The position numbers and the translations under genes are program-made. Below, in pieces: positions 49,364 through 61,567 of a DNA stretch of 64,000 nucleotides. The stretch spans positions 24,463,325 to 24,527,324 of the forward strand of contig CM053256.1 in NCBI GenBank assembly GCA_028583405.1, in the 5' to 3' direction. The DNA comes from Pogonophryne albipinna (lineage: Eukaryota; Chordata; Actinopteri; Perciformes; Artedidraconidae). Below the pieces are notes generated by a model. It was not told the DNA's origin. It did no database searches and was given only the letters and a program-made list of their open reading frames with translations. Positions within the stretch are counted from its first letter, which is position 1. Each line of letters starts with the position of its first letter.

Positions 49364-51634
49364 TGTGTTTGTAAGCTATTTGCTAGCAGAGTTTACATAG
49401 CACACGTTTTGAGTCCTGGTCATGAAACCAACCTCCTGTGATGTTGAAAGGCAGCTTAGCAAAGTTGCAATTTCATTATTCCTCCTAATGAATACATCCT
49501 GAATTGTAGTGGTTATTAGACATATTAAAAGGCTGTAATAATATTTACAGCTAATGCTGTACTTATCACAGGACACCTCCGGTCTGGACATTACTTAGAC
49601 ATGTCTGATTATATGTTTTCATACTCTTCTGTTTCAATTCAGGTCTGCCTGAAATCAATTATTAGTCCTGCACATTTTGCACCCAAACCATATTCTAAAT
49701 AATCATACAAACAAAAGTGCACAACACAAACAGAACATTGGCAGAAGCACAAATAGCATCAGTGGCTATCAAAATATATATCTTATGTGTTTCATTACAC
49801 TATGCCATCACAATGAATTCCAAACGACACATTGACATGGCTATATTGGGTTTAAGTAACTGAAGTAAACTTTCACATTCAGTCCTTCATGCATGTGATG
49901 TAGCATACATAAATGATCTCTCCACAATGGGATATTTACATTATCATATTGTTTTCTTATAATGAAATTAGAGCACATAAATATGAGGCCAAATTGCTTT
50001 CATTGACTAAACAAGCGCGACACACGCCGATAGAGGAGGAAAACACAATGGCAATTTGCAATAATAAAAACGTTTTTGATGTTTTTGAATAGTCAGAACT
50101 GTTCTGTTTTTGTTGTGTTACAGTAATGTAAGGTGAGAGCTATGGAATATGCATTCAACATTTGCTCTACACATCTAAGCCTTTCTCACCCTCAGGTGTC
50201 AATACAATACATTACAGGTTAAGAACACCAAAATGTGAAATGATCGTAAACGTATTGGTCCTGGTCATTTGAAGCAGCTAATTATCTTTTATTTGTATTG
50301 GCTGGTACCTCTGACAACTTCTCTTGCAACTCCCTGTCAACCTGTGTTTCATTGTTGGCAAGCATTGTGGATGTGAGGTGAGGGGAGCTCAGTAGAGAGG
50401 AAAAGAAAGGAAACCGGTGAGAGGACAACAGAAAGTACCGGGAGTCATCTGTCACCATGGTGACAGAGCAGTAGACGAGGCAGACGTAGCAGGCTGCAGC
50501 TTGTGGGACTCTGAACCCCAGGAGCCCCAGATTCATGTTTCTGTGACAGAACTGGGGGAAAGGAAACGTGGAAAATAAGCAGGAAGAAGGGAGGAGAAAG
50601 GCTGCAGACTTAGACACAAGAGTCAAGGACATGGATCCACAGCAGTCCTCACCTTGGCTCGTCACACTTGTGTTGATATATCATTGGCCACATTGTAGTA
50701 TAACATCTACCTATCCCTGTTTCTAAATCCTTCTTAATGCAGGCTAAATTGAATGAGTGTACATTTTGTTTTCCACGCCCTGCTTTACATTCCTACAGTT
50801 ACACATTAACAGATGAAAAGTCCAGCTGACTGAGCTCCTCTACTGGTGCTACTGGGAGTTAAATGCCCACATGATGCCAGCTGGCCTCTAGGCTACCATC
50901 ACCTCTTTTTGTTGGTTATCTCTGCGAGTACTATCAAGGAGCGTCTTGAGGGTTTAGGTGTGGGAGTCAGACTGAGATTCAAACTGTCTCTTCAGTAGTT
51001 CTTAGGCAACCTCCACCCCCTCTCACCCCGACATCCTATCACACCTTGCCCACACTCAGCCCACCCTCAGCCTCATTGTGTTGTACCCGGGTGTTGGCGC
51101 TCAGCAGCTGTAATCAAGCCGGCTCTTTATTGGTTTTGTCCTCGCCAGGGGAGATGTGCGCAGGAAGACGGGAGGTCCTGGTTTATTGCATGAGCGTCTA
51201 AGAGAGGAGTTTTTATGACGGTACGCCAGAGAGAGAAAAGAAGAAGAAGTGGATAGAGAGCGAGAGATACAGTGGAGAGAGTTGGAATGATCGCAGCGCA
51301 GTGAAAAAGGGGATACATAGTGAGAGAGGGACAGCGGCGGAGGCTGAATCGATATGCTCGACTCCTCTCACCAAATCATATCTCAGCAACAGACAGAGAG
51401 CGAGAGAGGATGAACGAAACAGGGAGTGGTAGAGAGAGAGAACTGGTAGCTAGTGATGGGCTGTGTAGCCAGATAAGCATCAGGCTAATGTCCCCGACCC
51501 CGAGGCAAGCTGCCACTGCTGCTAATGCTGCTGCCCTGAGATGGGCGTGAAAAAGTCTATGTAGAGGTTTGGTAAGAGGTTGCTGGTGCAAGGGACACTT
51601 GCAGTGATGTAAAGTAACTATAAGTACTGTACGT

Positions 51635-52372
51635 AAAGGTAAACTATTATGCTATATTTGAACAATATATTATAGTGCCATATCTTTACAAAATATGTCT
51701 CTGAAGTGTTTTGCTCAACATACCAAACAGATCACGCATTGTAGCATGCCTCATATCCTTCTATTTAAGCCCTTTTACAAAGGTGCTGATTCTGGGTCTG
51801 GCCCTTTAAATATAATTGAGCTGCAGCTCGCCACGCCCCTTTGGAGCGTCCGCCTGCATGCGGTGAGCTCTTCGAAGAGGAGACTGTCTAAACAGAAACT
51901 CTGCTAAACGCAGAAACTCAGCTAGACGCTGCCGTGATTAATTAAACATATTATGTTCCACATAATACCACATCAAGCATTATTTCTGAAACAGTATGGA
52001 GCTCAAACACTTTTTCTCTTGCGGGTTTACAACAAGGACAGTACCTTTTATATCCGGCTTCTTTACACATACTCTCCAGTACAGGTTAGCTCTGAGTGTT
52101 AGCGATGCTTGCTAATGTGAACACAGACCATATTACTTTCAAACACGTCGCACATTGTTTCTGATACAGCACATAGCTTGACATGTTCTTTCTTCAGTGT
52201 TTACTGCTAGAACAGTGCCATTATATGTATTTTATATATATATATTTTTGAGTTTCTGTTTAGACAGTCTCCTGTATTTTCTGACACTTCTGATTCTCCT
52301 TACACACCGGGGACACATATTTATGTACAAAAGACATCAAAAAGTGCATTTTGCATAATAGGTTACCTTTAA
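51635..52372. mobile_element. piggyBac-type MITE within the hAT MITE
   Basis: It starts AGGTAAACTATTATGCTATA after a decayed TTAA (CGTAA) and ends GCATAATAGGTTACCT before TTAA near 52369. Directly beyond this, a second left end (AGGGGACCTATTATGCAAAA, 52373) is truncated at about 52407. The interior resembles 60840-61532, for example CAAACAGATCACGCATTGTA. Confidence 0.72.
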
Positions 52373-52490
52373 AGGGGACCTATTATGCAAAATGCACTTT
52401 TTTTTACTTTTTCCTGAGTAACATTTTGAAGACAGTACTTTTAGTTGTAACTGAGTATTTCTACACTCTGGTACTTCTACTTTTACTTAA

Positions 52491-53009
52491 AGGGGACCTA
52501 TCATGCAAAATGCACTTTTGTACGTCTTTTATACATGAATATGTGTCCCCGGTGTGCCAGGGAACTCACCAAGTGTCAGAAAACACACCTTCTCTCTTTT
52601 CCTCCATACCCAAATCTCTAAAAACGGATCTGATATAGACTGATACAGGTTTGAAATATATCTGACGTCAGGAACAAGGAGCTCCGCCTATATGGGCAAC
52701 TCTCCACCTATCAGGGGAATGAGAGGTTGCCGTGGCATGGTAACAGCATGGTAACAGCATGGTAACAGCATGGTAACATGACGCTCGTGCCTCGCCCCCC
52801 TCCTTTGCAGGGGGGCGTGGTCAGCTGCAGCTCATTTGCCACAGAATCAGCCCTTGCAAAAACAGGGCTGGAAAAGAGCAAATAGAGCGAAATGAGGCAT
52901 GGCTAAAATGCATGATCTGTTTGGTATTTTTAAAAAAAAACTTCACAGACAGTTTTATATAGGTATGGCCCTACAATATATTATTCAAAAATAGCATGAT
53001 AGGTCCACT
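52491..53009. mobile_element. piggyBac-type MITE at the right-hand TTAA of the hAT MITE
   Basis: TTAA at 52487-52490 and 53010-53013 encloses ends AGGGGACCTATCATGC and GCATGATAGGTCCACT. The interior includes a tandem of an 11-bp unit (CATGGTAACAG) repeated about four times at 52736-52779. Its orientation is opposite to that of 60840-61532. Confidence 0.85.
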
Positions 53010-54499
53010 TTAAGTACAATATCTGAGTACTTCTTCCACCTCTGGACACTCGTGAGGTCATCCAGTGAGATTTATGCTACATACTGTATTCTCAGCAGTG
53101 AAACAGGAAGAGAAAGGTATACTGAGCGCTGACATCTGGGCTCTTTTCATGCAAATGGAGCGAGACTGATTCCCTCAAAGGCCGAAGACACGTGTGTGCA
53201 CGTTTATTTGTGTGTGTGGTGTGACCCTCAACCATTTAGCAGTTGGTTTACAGTAGGCATAGTGTCCTCATAGAAAAACTACTTTTCAGTTCGGCATAAG
53301 GAGCCACTTCCAACCGCGCCCCAGGTCCTTAACTCTCTGCACTCTAATGCACAAAGGAGAAGGCTGCTGAGAGCCATAAATGTGGCACTCTGCTCTTCTG
53401 TGTGTGTGTCCTTGTGTTTCTTTGTGAAAGTGCATGTGGCGGCTTTTGTCTGTGCGTTTGAAGCTTATACCCTACGAGGTCTTTTTCCTTCTTTTTTTCC
53501 CACTCCCTAACAGATGTCTGATGTCATCTTGCTTTTAAATAGCCAAGAGAGGGAAGAGAAACGGCACATGCACATGGATAGTGCTTCACTTTCAACCATA
53601 TGCCTTTATGTGTGATGCTATTTGTCAATGACAGTAACTATTTAACACGTTGAGGGGTTACATTTGCCTGCCTTTGCTGTAGCAGCTCACCGTCAGAGGT
53701 GGAGTGTGTTACTCCACAAATCCTCCTCTGGCCTTGATGCTCAGTGGAGTTGCTAATTGAAAGCTAAGACTCTCTCCCCCTAAAGGTAATTCACAGCATC
53801 ATCATCATTCTTGTTTTACTTTTGATTTATTGATTAGAGCGGCTTAAAAGGTCAGACCTTTGGAAGGTCTAGAGGTGGACTATATTAGCTAAATCCCTGT
53901 TATTCAGTGCAGTGGAGTACACAGGACACAACTAAACAAACGTTTTGAAACAATCCAACAAAGCTATATTGTGATTCAATCAGATAACATTAAACAATCT
54001 GGAATCCATTTTAAATCCACTATTAGTTTAATACTATTTCAGGGGCTTATATGTGCAGGTTTTATGTTCTAGGAATGTTGTAACCGTCATTGATTCTCCT
54101 GTTATTTCCACACCACATACCCAATGCACAATTTACCTGATAGCATAATATCTGCATGCATTGTTTCATGAATGGGAAAGAGACTGCCTCACAGGCAATC
54201 CTGTTGTTGTGCCCCAAATCCGAATCTATTTCATGCTCCAATTTATTCAATTACCAAAAATACACTTGAAGAACCTGTGTGATAAAGGAATAATGAAAAA
54301 GCTTAATCTAAACATCTGCGTCTATCCAGCCCATTGCTATCATCATCCGTCTCATCCCCAGCCCGTGCTCAAATCCTCTTTTGCAACACTGATGGTATTT
54401 CACAGGCTCAACGAGATTAATTATTTCAATATTTTGCAAACATTGCACCGTGTGCGCAGCTCCCCCGTCTCCCCGCACGTGTACAACTAGCTCAGTTCA

Positions 54500-54840
54500 T
54501 TTGTGTTGCAAATGAGCCGGCCCTGGTGGTGCACAGCGGCCTCCCCGGGCTTCTGCCGCCACGCAGCGGAGAGGAGAACCCAGCCGAAGAGTGATCAAGC
54601 GCCTCCTCCTCTGGCAGGCAGATGCTGAGTAAACACAGAGAAGAAGAGGCTCCGGTAACTGTCTCCTCCCGCTTCCGCTCCTCGCCTTCATTATTTTTGG
54701 AGTTTGCTGGCTGCCGTTAATAAAACCTCATGTAATATTCATTTAATTCCAGTGTTTACTAGTTCATTAGGATAGGAGTTGATCTGATCTCCAGGGGTGG
54801 CTAGGAACAGGAAAGAAGCCGACTTTGAAGATTTTCCTTT
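54500..54840. other. Possible conserved non-coding element
   Basis: A GC-rich part (54520-54690) is followed by an AT-rich, high-complexity part with ATTATTTTTGGAGTTTGC and GTAATATTCATTTAATTCC. There is no repeat signature and no convincing exon boundary. The composition resembles developmental enhancers in other vertebrate introns. This is a guess to test by alignment. Confidence 0.3.
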
Positions 54841-55545
54841 TTTTCACTCGCCGGGCATGCTACCATTTATTCACGCGTCTCTCTTGATCCTGTCAGGATC
54901 CATTCACAGTCCTTCTGCTTACGAAATTGTATAGCATTCCTCTTCTCTCATATGCCTCTGAACCGTAACTAAAATGTCCATCAAAATGTAAACCAAGGAC
55001 CTGTATCAAACATCATTTTAAAACCATATCTGTACATTATATAGACGAGTAGAGTGCTACTATGACGTTTGTAGATCTAAGAATCAAAGCGCAAAAAGGC
55101 TGGTTCACCATCTCCTCCTGGGTTGAAGTTAACCGCTGTCGTAGATTGAATGTTTTCTCAGACCAGTGCCCCTCTGGCCAGTTGAGCTCCCTAGCTCAGG
55201 GCATGTGTTACAGACGCTGTCCCATGCAATTACAATTAACCCACACAGCCCTTTGGTCTGGGCTCGCTCTGCAAAGGTCTTTCCGTGGCTTCATCGATTG
55301 AGACGTTGGCCTGTCAATGCCATTGAGTGCAGTAGAAAAGGTCTTTCTGCTGAGCAAACAGGGACGCAGCCAATGGCTTTTTCCTCACACAAAGAGGAAA
55401 GGCCAAACTTTGTCACAAAGCACATTTTGTAACCTAGTAGGCAGTTCTGCAGTTGTTTTTGATTTGACACAATATATTTTATGATTGGATGATGTAAGTT
55501 CAATTTAATGTTTTTCTCTTAAGTGGTCTATCATAGCTTTAATGC

Positions 55546-56610
55546 AGTGGTCACCAACCTTTTTAAGCCCAAGATCACCGACCTCGGCCTAGGTGAAAGG
55601 CGAGATCTACCTATTGCAGAATTGAGTGAAAAAGACGGCCCAGACAGTGCTTCCAATTTGAGGCCTTTTATATAGGCTAATTGCATCTGAATTACTGTTA
55701 CAATGAAGGCTCCATAATCAGCTCACGGCATATAGGCAGGGGTAAAGTGCTATCTTTTATGAGTGGGGGGCGGACCTCACCTCCTCTAGGGGGGTCCGGG
55801 GGGATGCTCCCCCGGGAAGATTTTTTTTTAAATATTGAAGTTAAAAGCATCAATCTGGTGCACTTTGAGAGCAACATGAAGAGATCTATGGATACATCTC
55901 TCAACACCCATATGAAACAGAACTGTACACAGAGTTTCTTTTTCTTTATGGATATTTTACAAATCACTCCCCTTTTTAACTGTATTCTTGTTTTACTGCC
56001 ATATAGTATTTCATACCTGTTTTTCATTTATTCTCTTATTGTTTGTATAACTATAATGATCATATGAAGGTGTGCCGCGGAAATAATCTTTTGAATAATT
56101 TGTGACAAAACCGTTCTAAACACTCAGAGAGTCCTTTAGCTCACCTGAGCCCCTCAGTCTGACAGGGGAGGACTCTCCTCCAGCTTGTTGTGGAAACAGC
56201 TACTTATGTCCGTTAGTGCAGCTAGCTAACCAGATGCTAACATCACGGTCCCCGCTAGCACCGGTCCCCCTCTCTCCCTCTCTCTCTCTCCCTCTCTCAC
56301 ACACTAAATGCGCTATTGCCACACACACACAGAGCCGAGCTTGAATGACACAAGCACACGTGTATTTCCATGCAACTCTCTGATTGGTCTGGTGACTTGC
56401 CTTTGTTGCATTCACTGAACACGGGAAATTGCAGTCCTACCGTCCTCTCTTGTGTCATGATGAGGTTCACGTAAAGCAAGGTTAATGTATTATATTATTG
56501 AGGTGTCTCAAATATACGTCAATCAAGTGGCACCTGCTAACGGGGTGGTGGATTATAGGTTTACATCTAAAAACGTATTTTTCGGGCCCGCCAGACATTC
56601 TCATCCGGCC
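55546..56610. mobile_element. Composite hAT-derived region, including copy C
   Basis: It begins with a hAT-like terminus, CAGTGGTCACCAACCTTTTT. From about 55745 it matches copies A and B (GCATCAATCTGGTGCACTTT, GCTAGCTAACCAGATGCTAA, CCGAGCTTGAATGACAC). A matching right terminus and TSD were not found, so the limits are approximate. Confidence 0.6.
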
Positions 56611-56624
56611 CGCACGGCAGGGTG

Positions 56625-56756
56625 ACTGTGACGGTGGTTAGTGCGTTCGCCCCCAACTCATGTCACCTCGAGTTACACAGGTTTGAGCCCCACGCTCGTT
56701 AAAAAATGTTGTTGTGTCCTTGATCAAGACACTACATTCCCAAAGGTGCTGTATAG

Positions 56757-56760
<4 letters not shown>
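56625..56760 (+). mobile_element. tRNA-derived SINE
   Basis: It has an A-box-like TGGTTAGTGCG at about 56635 and a B-box-like GGTTTGAGCCCC at about 56681. These are followed by TGTCCTTGATCAAGACACTA, the tail common to several fish SINEs, and then a (TA)n tract. The spacing suits a pol III promoter derived from a tRNA gene. It does not fold as an intact tRNA. Confidence 0.6.
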
Positions 56761-56804
<44 letters not shown>

Positions 56805-56815
56805 CACCTATGCAT
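56747..56815. repeat. (TA)n tract in an inverted repeat
   Basis: CTGTATAGGTGATATATA on the left and TATATCACCTATGCAT on the right are inverted around about 19 TA units, so the whole stretch can form a cruciform. Confidence 0.88.
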
Positions 56816-57548
56816 GATGATTACTTTTATAAAAAAATAATTTAGAAAAATACGAGGAGAAGTTTATGTTTCGTTCTTTGGTTTTTCCGTTTCAAAACCG
56901 AATAGGAAAAACTAAAAACCGGCCTTATTCTGTTTACATTTTTAACCACATATAGTTCAGTATACACTTGAATTAGAGACCCATTGAAGAAGAAAAAAGA
57001 AAATACATATAATAATAAAAACAAGCAAACAGTGACATGGAAGCTTTCTATCCTATTTTAATGCAACATCATGGTCTGGTTCCAACTCTCAATTTGTGGT
57101 GTCGTTCATTTTTCTTTTATATTCAACCCATTTTTCCCATTTGGACTCAAATTTCCCTTCCTGGACCCTCAATATGTGTGTGAATATCTCCATATCAAAT
57201 ATTTCCTGTACTACTCCCAACCTTATTCTGTTTTAAACCAAAACGGGTTAACAAGAAGGTTACCGGTTCGCCAAGGAGGAAGTGGAGCACACAGGAGACA
57301 ACCATTTCATTGCAGACTGTTATGTTTACGTGGGGAAATGGAAGCGCATACATTATTTGAGATATGCGTGCCTGGCAAACCATTTTCTTATATCCTGCAA
57401 CCGTTTCCCACCAATCAGGACACGGTATTAATAGAAAAGTTGATTCCTTTCCCTGCCAATCAGGACTGCTTTCAGTTTTATTACCCCGGATACAGGCTTA
57501 TAAAAAATATATATGATTTTTTCGATAAAGTGAACATATTAATCAATT

Positions 57549-57581
<33 letters not shown>

Positions 57582-57887
57582 ATTTATTTAAAGATGATCT
57601 GGGTGTTGCTGTCAGTTACCTTGCAGTCGGTGCAAAACAGTTTTTGTTAAGCTAGTCAATCAGTGGGTGATACTGTTAGTAGTATACTCCTTGATTTGAT
57701 AATGCCCAGCCACAAAGAAGCACTGTGGTAACAGTGTGCATAGTGCTTATCACTCCTTTCCCTGGAAACGTATGTACTTTAAATTAGGCCACTGTTTGTC
57801 ACAACTTAGTATCACCAAAGCAGATGACCAATTTGTAGAAAATAAGTGAATGCAATACATTACATCACACACATATTTATTTGCACT

Positions 57888-58470
57888 TTTATTGTCATTA
57901 CACGGTACAGGTACTATGTGTGGGGGACACTTCTGTATCAATGGAGAGTCAGGACTCAGAGAGACACAAGGAGAGCTGGAGCTTTGACGGCAAACACTGA
58001 CGGTTTATTTGGAGTTACGGCCGGAGAATTGACAAGACAGGTGGTGTGTCACGAGTTGACACGGCGGTTGCCAAACCAATTCTGAAGAACTCTTCTGCAG
58101 CTCGATGTTTTAACTAGTTCGGAGTGTAATAATCAACATTCTTTATCAGTGAGACTAAACAATTATGGATCCTGAATCTAACTAGAGCTCTCGTCCATAG
58201 AAAATACTGTGCGCCAGGGAACCTACGTCCCTGAATAGTAAACTACCTCATGGCGGCTTGTGCTCTGTCATAGACTGGCAACAACAATGTGCCCAAGCTG
58301 CTCCTCCTTAAGATAGATAGCAGCAAATTATTCCCTAACACTATGTAATGAAATGGTTTCTCTGCATTTGACCCATCCCAGTGCTGCCATTATGAACGGC
58401 GCCCGGGGAGCGGTGTAGGGAACGGTGCCTTGCTCAGGGACCACCGCCCACTATAATGACATTTCTACAG
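57888..58470 (+). mobile_element. Fish retroelement tail repeat, interrupted by a solo LTR
   Basis: TTTTATTGTCATTACACGGT, then (after the insertion) TGAAATGGTTTCTCTGCATT, TTGACCCATCCCAGTGCTG and GTGCCTTGCTCAGGGACCAC. This order is a repeat I have seen in many fish genomes. The LTR at 57919-58340 splits it. Confidence 0.6.
57919..58340 (-). mobile_element. Solo LTR of an LTR retrotransposon
   Basis: A 422-bp segment begins TGTGGGGGACAC and ends TTCCCTAACA, so it has TG...CA ends. The 5-bp CTATG is duplicated (57914-57918 and 58341-58345). On the minus strand an AATAAA signal lies at 58004-58009, near the 3' end, which sets the orientation. No gag or pol sequence is present. A 5-bp TSD suits a Gypsy-like element. 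Confidence 0.82.
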
Positions 58471-59839
58471 TGAATCGTGAAGGTTGACCTCCTGGTCTTT
58501 AAACCGTTTTAAAAAGTGCCCCAACAATACACCCTCAGCTTTTACTACAATAATCGGCTATATAATTATTCTTAATTTATAATTGATGTGTAAAATATAG
58601 CTACTGTGGTGATAAACGTGAACTGTGTCGAACTGCCGAAGGCAACACACAGTGTGTACTGCTAAGGAACAAAGGCACATTTAAATAGAAATGCTGCAGT
58701 CAGGTAGGCTCTCTCACGTTTTCTTTGTGTCATTTCAGTACATAAAATGTAGTGTTTCTCTATACAGAGCATTAACACTCTCATAAAAAATACAATTGTG
58801 TAATGGTTGCAATTTTATCAGCATCGTGTTTAATTTGTTATCATGTAGCATCAGTCAATGTAACTACATTAACCATAACCCAGTTATATAGAATTGTTAG
58901 TAAATGTAGGTATTAGCATAATCCAATGTTCATATTGTCCCTGGTAACATATGAGCATGAATGGACTCCAATCCCTTCAGACTTTCTGTCACCTATCTCG
59001 TTTAAAATATATTTCTTCTGAAATTAACAAACATTTTTGTAACTTTCATTCATGAGAAATTGAAATCACATCGATATTCTTAAACTAACGTTTAAATAAT
59101 GTACACTTTGCATTAAGTTACAAGACTCTCTAGCGGTACATGAGTAAACTTCATCACAAAAAAGCAAATGAGACCGGCAATAATGATATATAATTATAAT
59201 ATTAATAATAACTATTAATAATATTAGCAAGCTTAATGCGATTCATGCTAATGTTAGCATGCTAGCCAAGTTTCCCAATGTAAAGCTGTCTGAGTCTGGG
59301 ATGTTATATTCAAAGCCACTTCACAGAGGATAAACATTTTTTGTATTTTTGTTTAACTGTAGTTCAAAATTAAAGCAAAGCTTCCTTCTGGAAAAGGAGT
59401 AATGCTGTGAGCAGGATTAGCTTGAATTTATGAACGGAAATGAAGTAAGCCCACAGGTTTTGGTGCGAAAATATTAGATATGCAATGATAGCACTAGATG
59501 CCTGGGCCATTTTCTCCAACCATTTCTTCACACAAGCAAGAACTCTGTGTGGACAGGTATGGAAAAGTGTTGAATGGGACAACGAAGGCCCAACCTTGAA
59601 CCCAACATGAAGAGCTATTTAGCCTGGACCCTATCACCATTTGTCAGCAGTGATTGGACAATAACCAAAGACACATTGCTCACCTGTGAAGGGACGTCAT
59701 AGTACTTTAACTTGGCTGTCTCTCACTACCTGCAGCTCGTCTGTCACCCATGCTCAAACGCCTTTCCCCTGCCTTTGGTAGAGGGATGGGTTGACTGTCT
59801 GTCACGTTGTGTCGTGCTGCTGCAGTCTTATCTGTTGAC

Positions 59840-60165
59840 AATAATAGACTCAGAGGAGATGGGAGGAAAAGAGAGAGGGGGAACATTTATTTGGGGGCAA
59901 ATGGAGCTTCCAACATGGCGACCAGAGCGGACCGCTAGTGGTTTGCCAGGAGGGTTGTCGGTCCATCCAGCTCCAAATATGTTATTTTGGGCAGCAATGA
60001 TTATTAAAGCATCCTCTGACTCACCCCTCGGCTTTTTTCATTACCTGCTCACTTTCTGTGTAGCCAGACAGTCGCGCAGCGGCACCGCCTTTGATTTCAA
60101 ATGCAGCCTGCTCGCTGGAATGAAAAATGCATACTTAGCAGAACCAAGAAGAAATGTGTGTGTGT
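59840..60165. other. Possible conserved non-coding element
   Basis: A high-complexity block with few repeats (CCAAATATGTTATTTTGGGC, GCAGCAATGATTATTAAAGC, CGCCTTTGATTTCAAATGC). It lies within a 151-codon plus-strand frame with no recognisable domain or splice sites. Its texture resembles deeply conserved enhancers. Confidence 0.3.
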
Positions 60166-60711
60166 GAGCGTGTGTCTCAATGTGTGATTTCAAATATGTG
60201 CAAGTAGGACAGAAAGAGATGGGTAGGCCGTGTTTTTTTAAGACATTTTTTCCATTGCAGAAATGCAGCCCAGTGTTTGGTGACAATAGAATTTGCTGGG
60301 TTATGAATAGCTCGACAAATCTCAATATGTTCTCTAAACAGAGCGCTTTGTGAAAATGAACAATGACTGCCGAGCGCTGAGCAGTCACCATGCTACAGCA
60401 CAGCAGCAGGTAGGCAGGAAGGCAGGCTCTCCGTGGATATTCACTCACGTTAAGCTGAAGGTCTTCGTAATGCATTGGTTCCTGGGGGGTTCTGGTACTT
60501 GAACTCTTTGAAATGACAATAAAGTTGAATCTAATCTAATCCAATCGAAAAAGTAGTTGCACACAACTGTTCATGCAATTGCCACATTGACATGTTACAT
60601 GACTTTGGATCACATCAGGTTACTCTTCTAATACCATTGACAGCAATTGTCTTCATTGAATAATAATAGTACAATGCTGCATTTACACAATGTGATGCAG
60701 GGACTTTCCAA

Positions 60712-61567
60712 CAGTAACTCAGTAGATTTATCCAGATTTGCAGAATGAATACTTCTGCAATGCTGATGCTAATACTTATGTACTTTTACTTAAGTGACAT
60801 TTTGACATCCTACACTCTGGTATTTCTACTTTAACTTAAAGTGGACCTATTATGCTATATTGGGAAAATATATTGTAGGGCCATACCTATACAAAACATG
60901 TCTGTGAAGTTTTTTGCTTAAAATACCAAACAGATCACCCATTGTAGCCATGCCTCAGACTGCTCATACCCCTCTTTTGCAGGCCTGTTAGAGAAACGCG
61001 GATTTTGGGTCCTTAGCTTGAAAAAAAAAAAAAGAGGAGGCGGAGCTAATGCCTGATCAGAATTCTACCGGAGATAAAGTTAAATTCTGCTGTGATAAAA
61101 CGCCATCCTGTTTAAACCACATCAAATATTATTTGAGAAACCGTATGGAGCTCAAATGCTTTTACTCTTGCAGGTTTATCACAAGGTGAGTTCCTGTTTT
61201 TATTTCCTGCTTTTTAAACACATGTGCTCTACAGTACAGGTTAGCTCTGAGTGTTAGCGGGGCTTGCTAATGTAAACAAAGACGAGATTACGTCCAAAAC
61301 ACGTCAGGCATTGTTTCTGATGGCAATTTTCTGTGGGTCCGCTGCCGATTTGACGTCAGATCGGTAGCAAATCTGTATCCGCTCGTTGTGCCACTGTTTT
61401 AAAAAGATTTGGGTATGGAGGAAAAGAGAGATGGTTTTATTTTCTGACGCTGCGTGAGTTCCCCGACGCACCGGGGACACATATTTATGTATAAAAGACA
61501 TCACAAAGTGCATTTTGCATGATAGGTCCCCTTTAAGTATAAGATCTGAGTACTTCTCCCACCTCTG
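60712..61567. mobile_element. hAT MITE with perfect 8-bp TSD, carrying a piggyBac-type MITE
   Basis: It starts CAGTAACTCAGTAG and ends GAGTACTTCTCCCACCTCTG. The octamer CTTTCCAA is perfect on both sides (60704-60711 and 61568-61575). It is the same family as 51602-53044 and 40546-41083. Most of its length is the inserted MITE at 60840-61532. Confidence 0.88.
60840..61532. mobile_element. piggyBac-type MITE in the right-hand TTAA of the hAT MITE
   Basis: TTAA at 60836-60839 and 61533-61536 encloses ends AGTGGACCTATTATGC and GCATGATAGGTCCCCT. It occupies the same TTAA position of the hAT MITE as the element at 52491-53009, but in the opposite orientation. No coding capacity; the 119-codon minus-strand frame at its right side is incidental. 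Confidence 0.87.

Larger units (their letters stand above)
51602..53044. mobile_element. hAT MITE carrying piggyBac-type MITEs (near-perfect 8-bp TSD)
   Basis: The left end is CAGTGATGTAAAGTAACTAT and the right end GAGTACTTCTTCCACCTCTG. The flanking octamers GACACTTG (51594-51601) and GACACTCG (53045-53052) match at 7 of 8 positions. The hAT's own sequence is only about 51602-51634 and 52408-52490 plus 53010-53044. The rest is two TTAA-flanked MITEs and a truncated third end, inserted at separate sites. Confidence 0.8.

Noticed and set aside
48981..49400. 139-codon plus-strand open frame
   Set aside because: It lies wholly over the MITE with perfect inverted ends at 48983-49363, so it is not a gene.
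57071..57562. 163-codon plus-strand open frame
   Set aside because: AT-rich, low-complexity and without domain features; it ends in a TA tract. It probably lies in decayed repeat DNA.
59712..60167. 151-codon plus-strand open frame
   Set aside because: No recognisable domain, no splice sites at its edges and ordinary composition. Its sequence is kept only as a possible conserved non-coding block.
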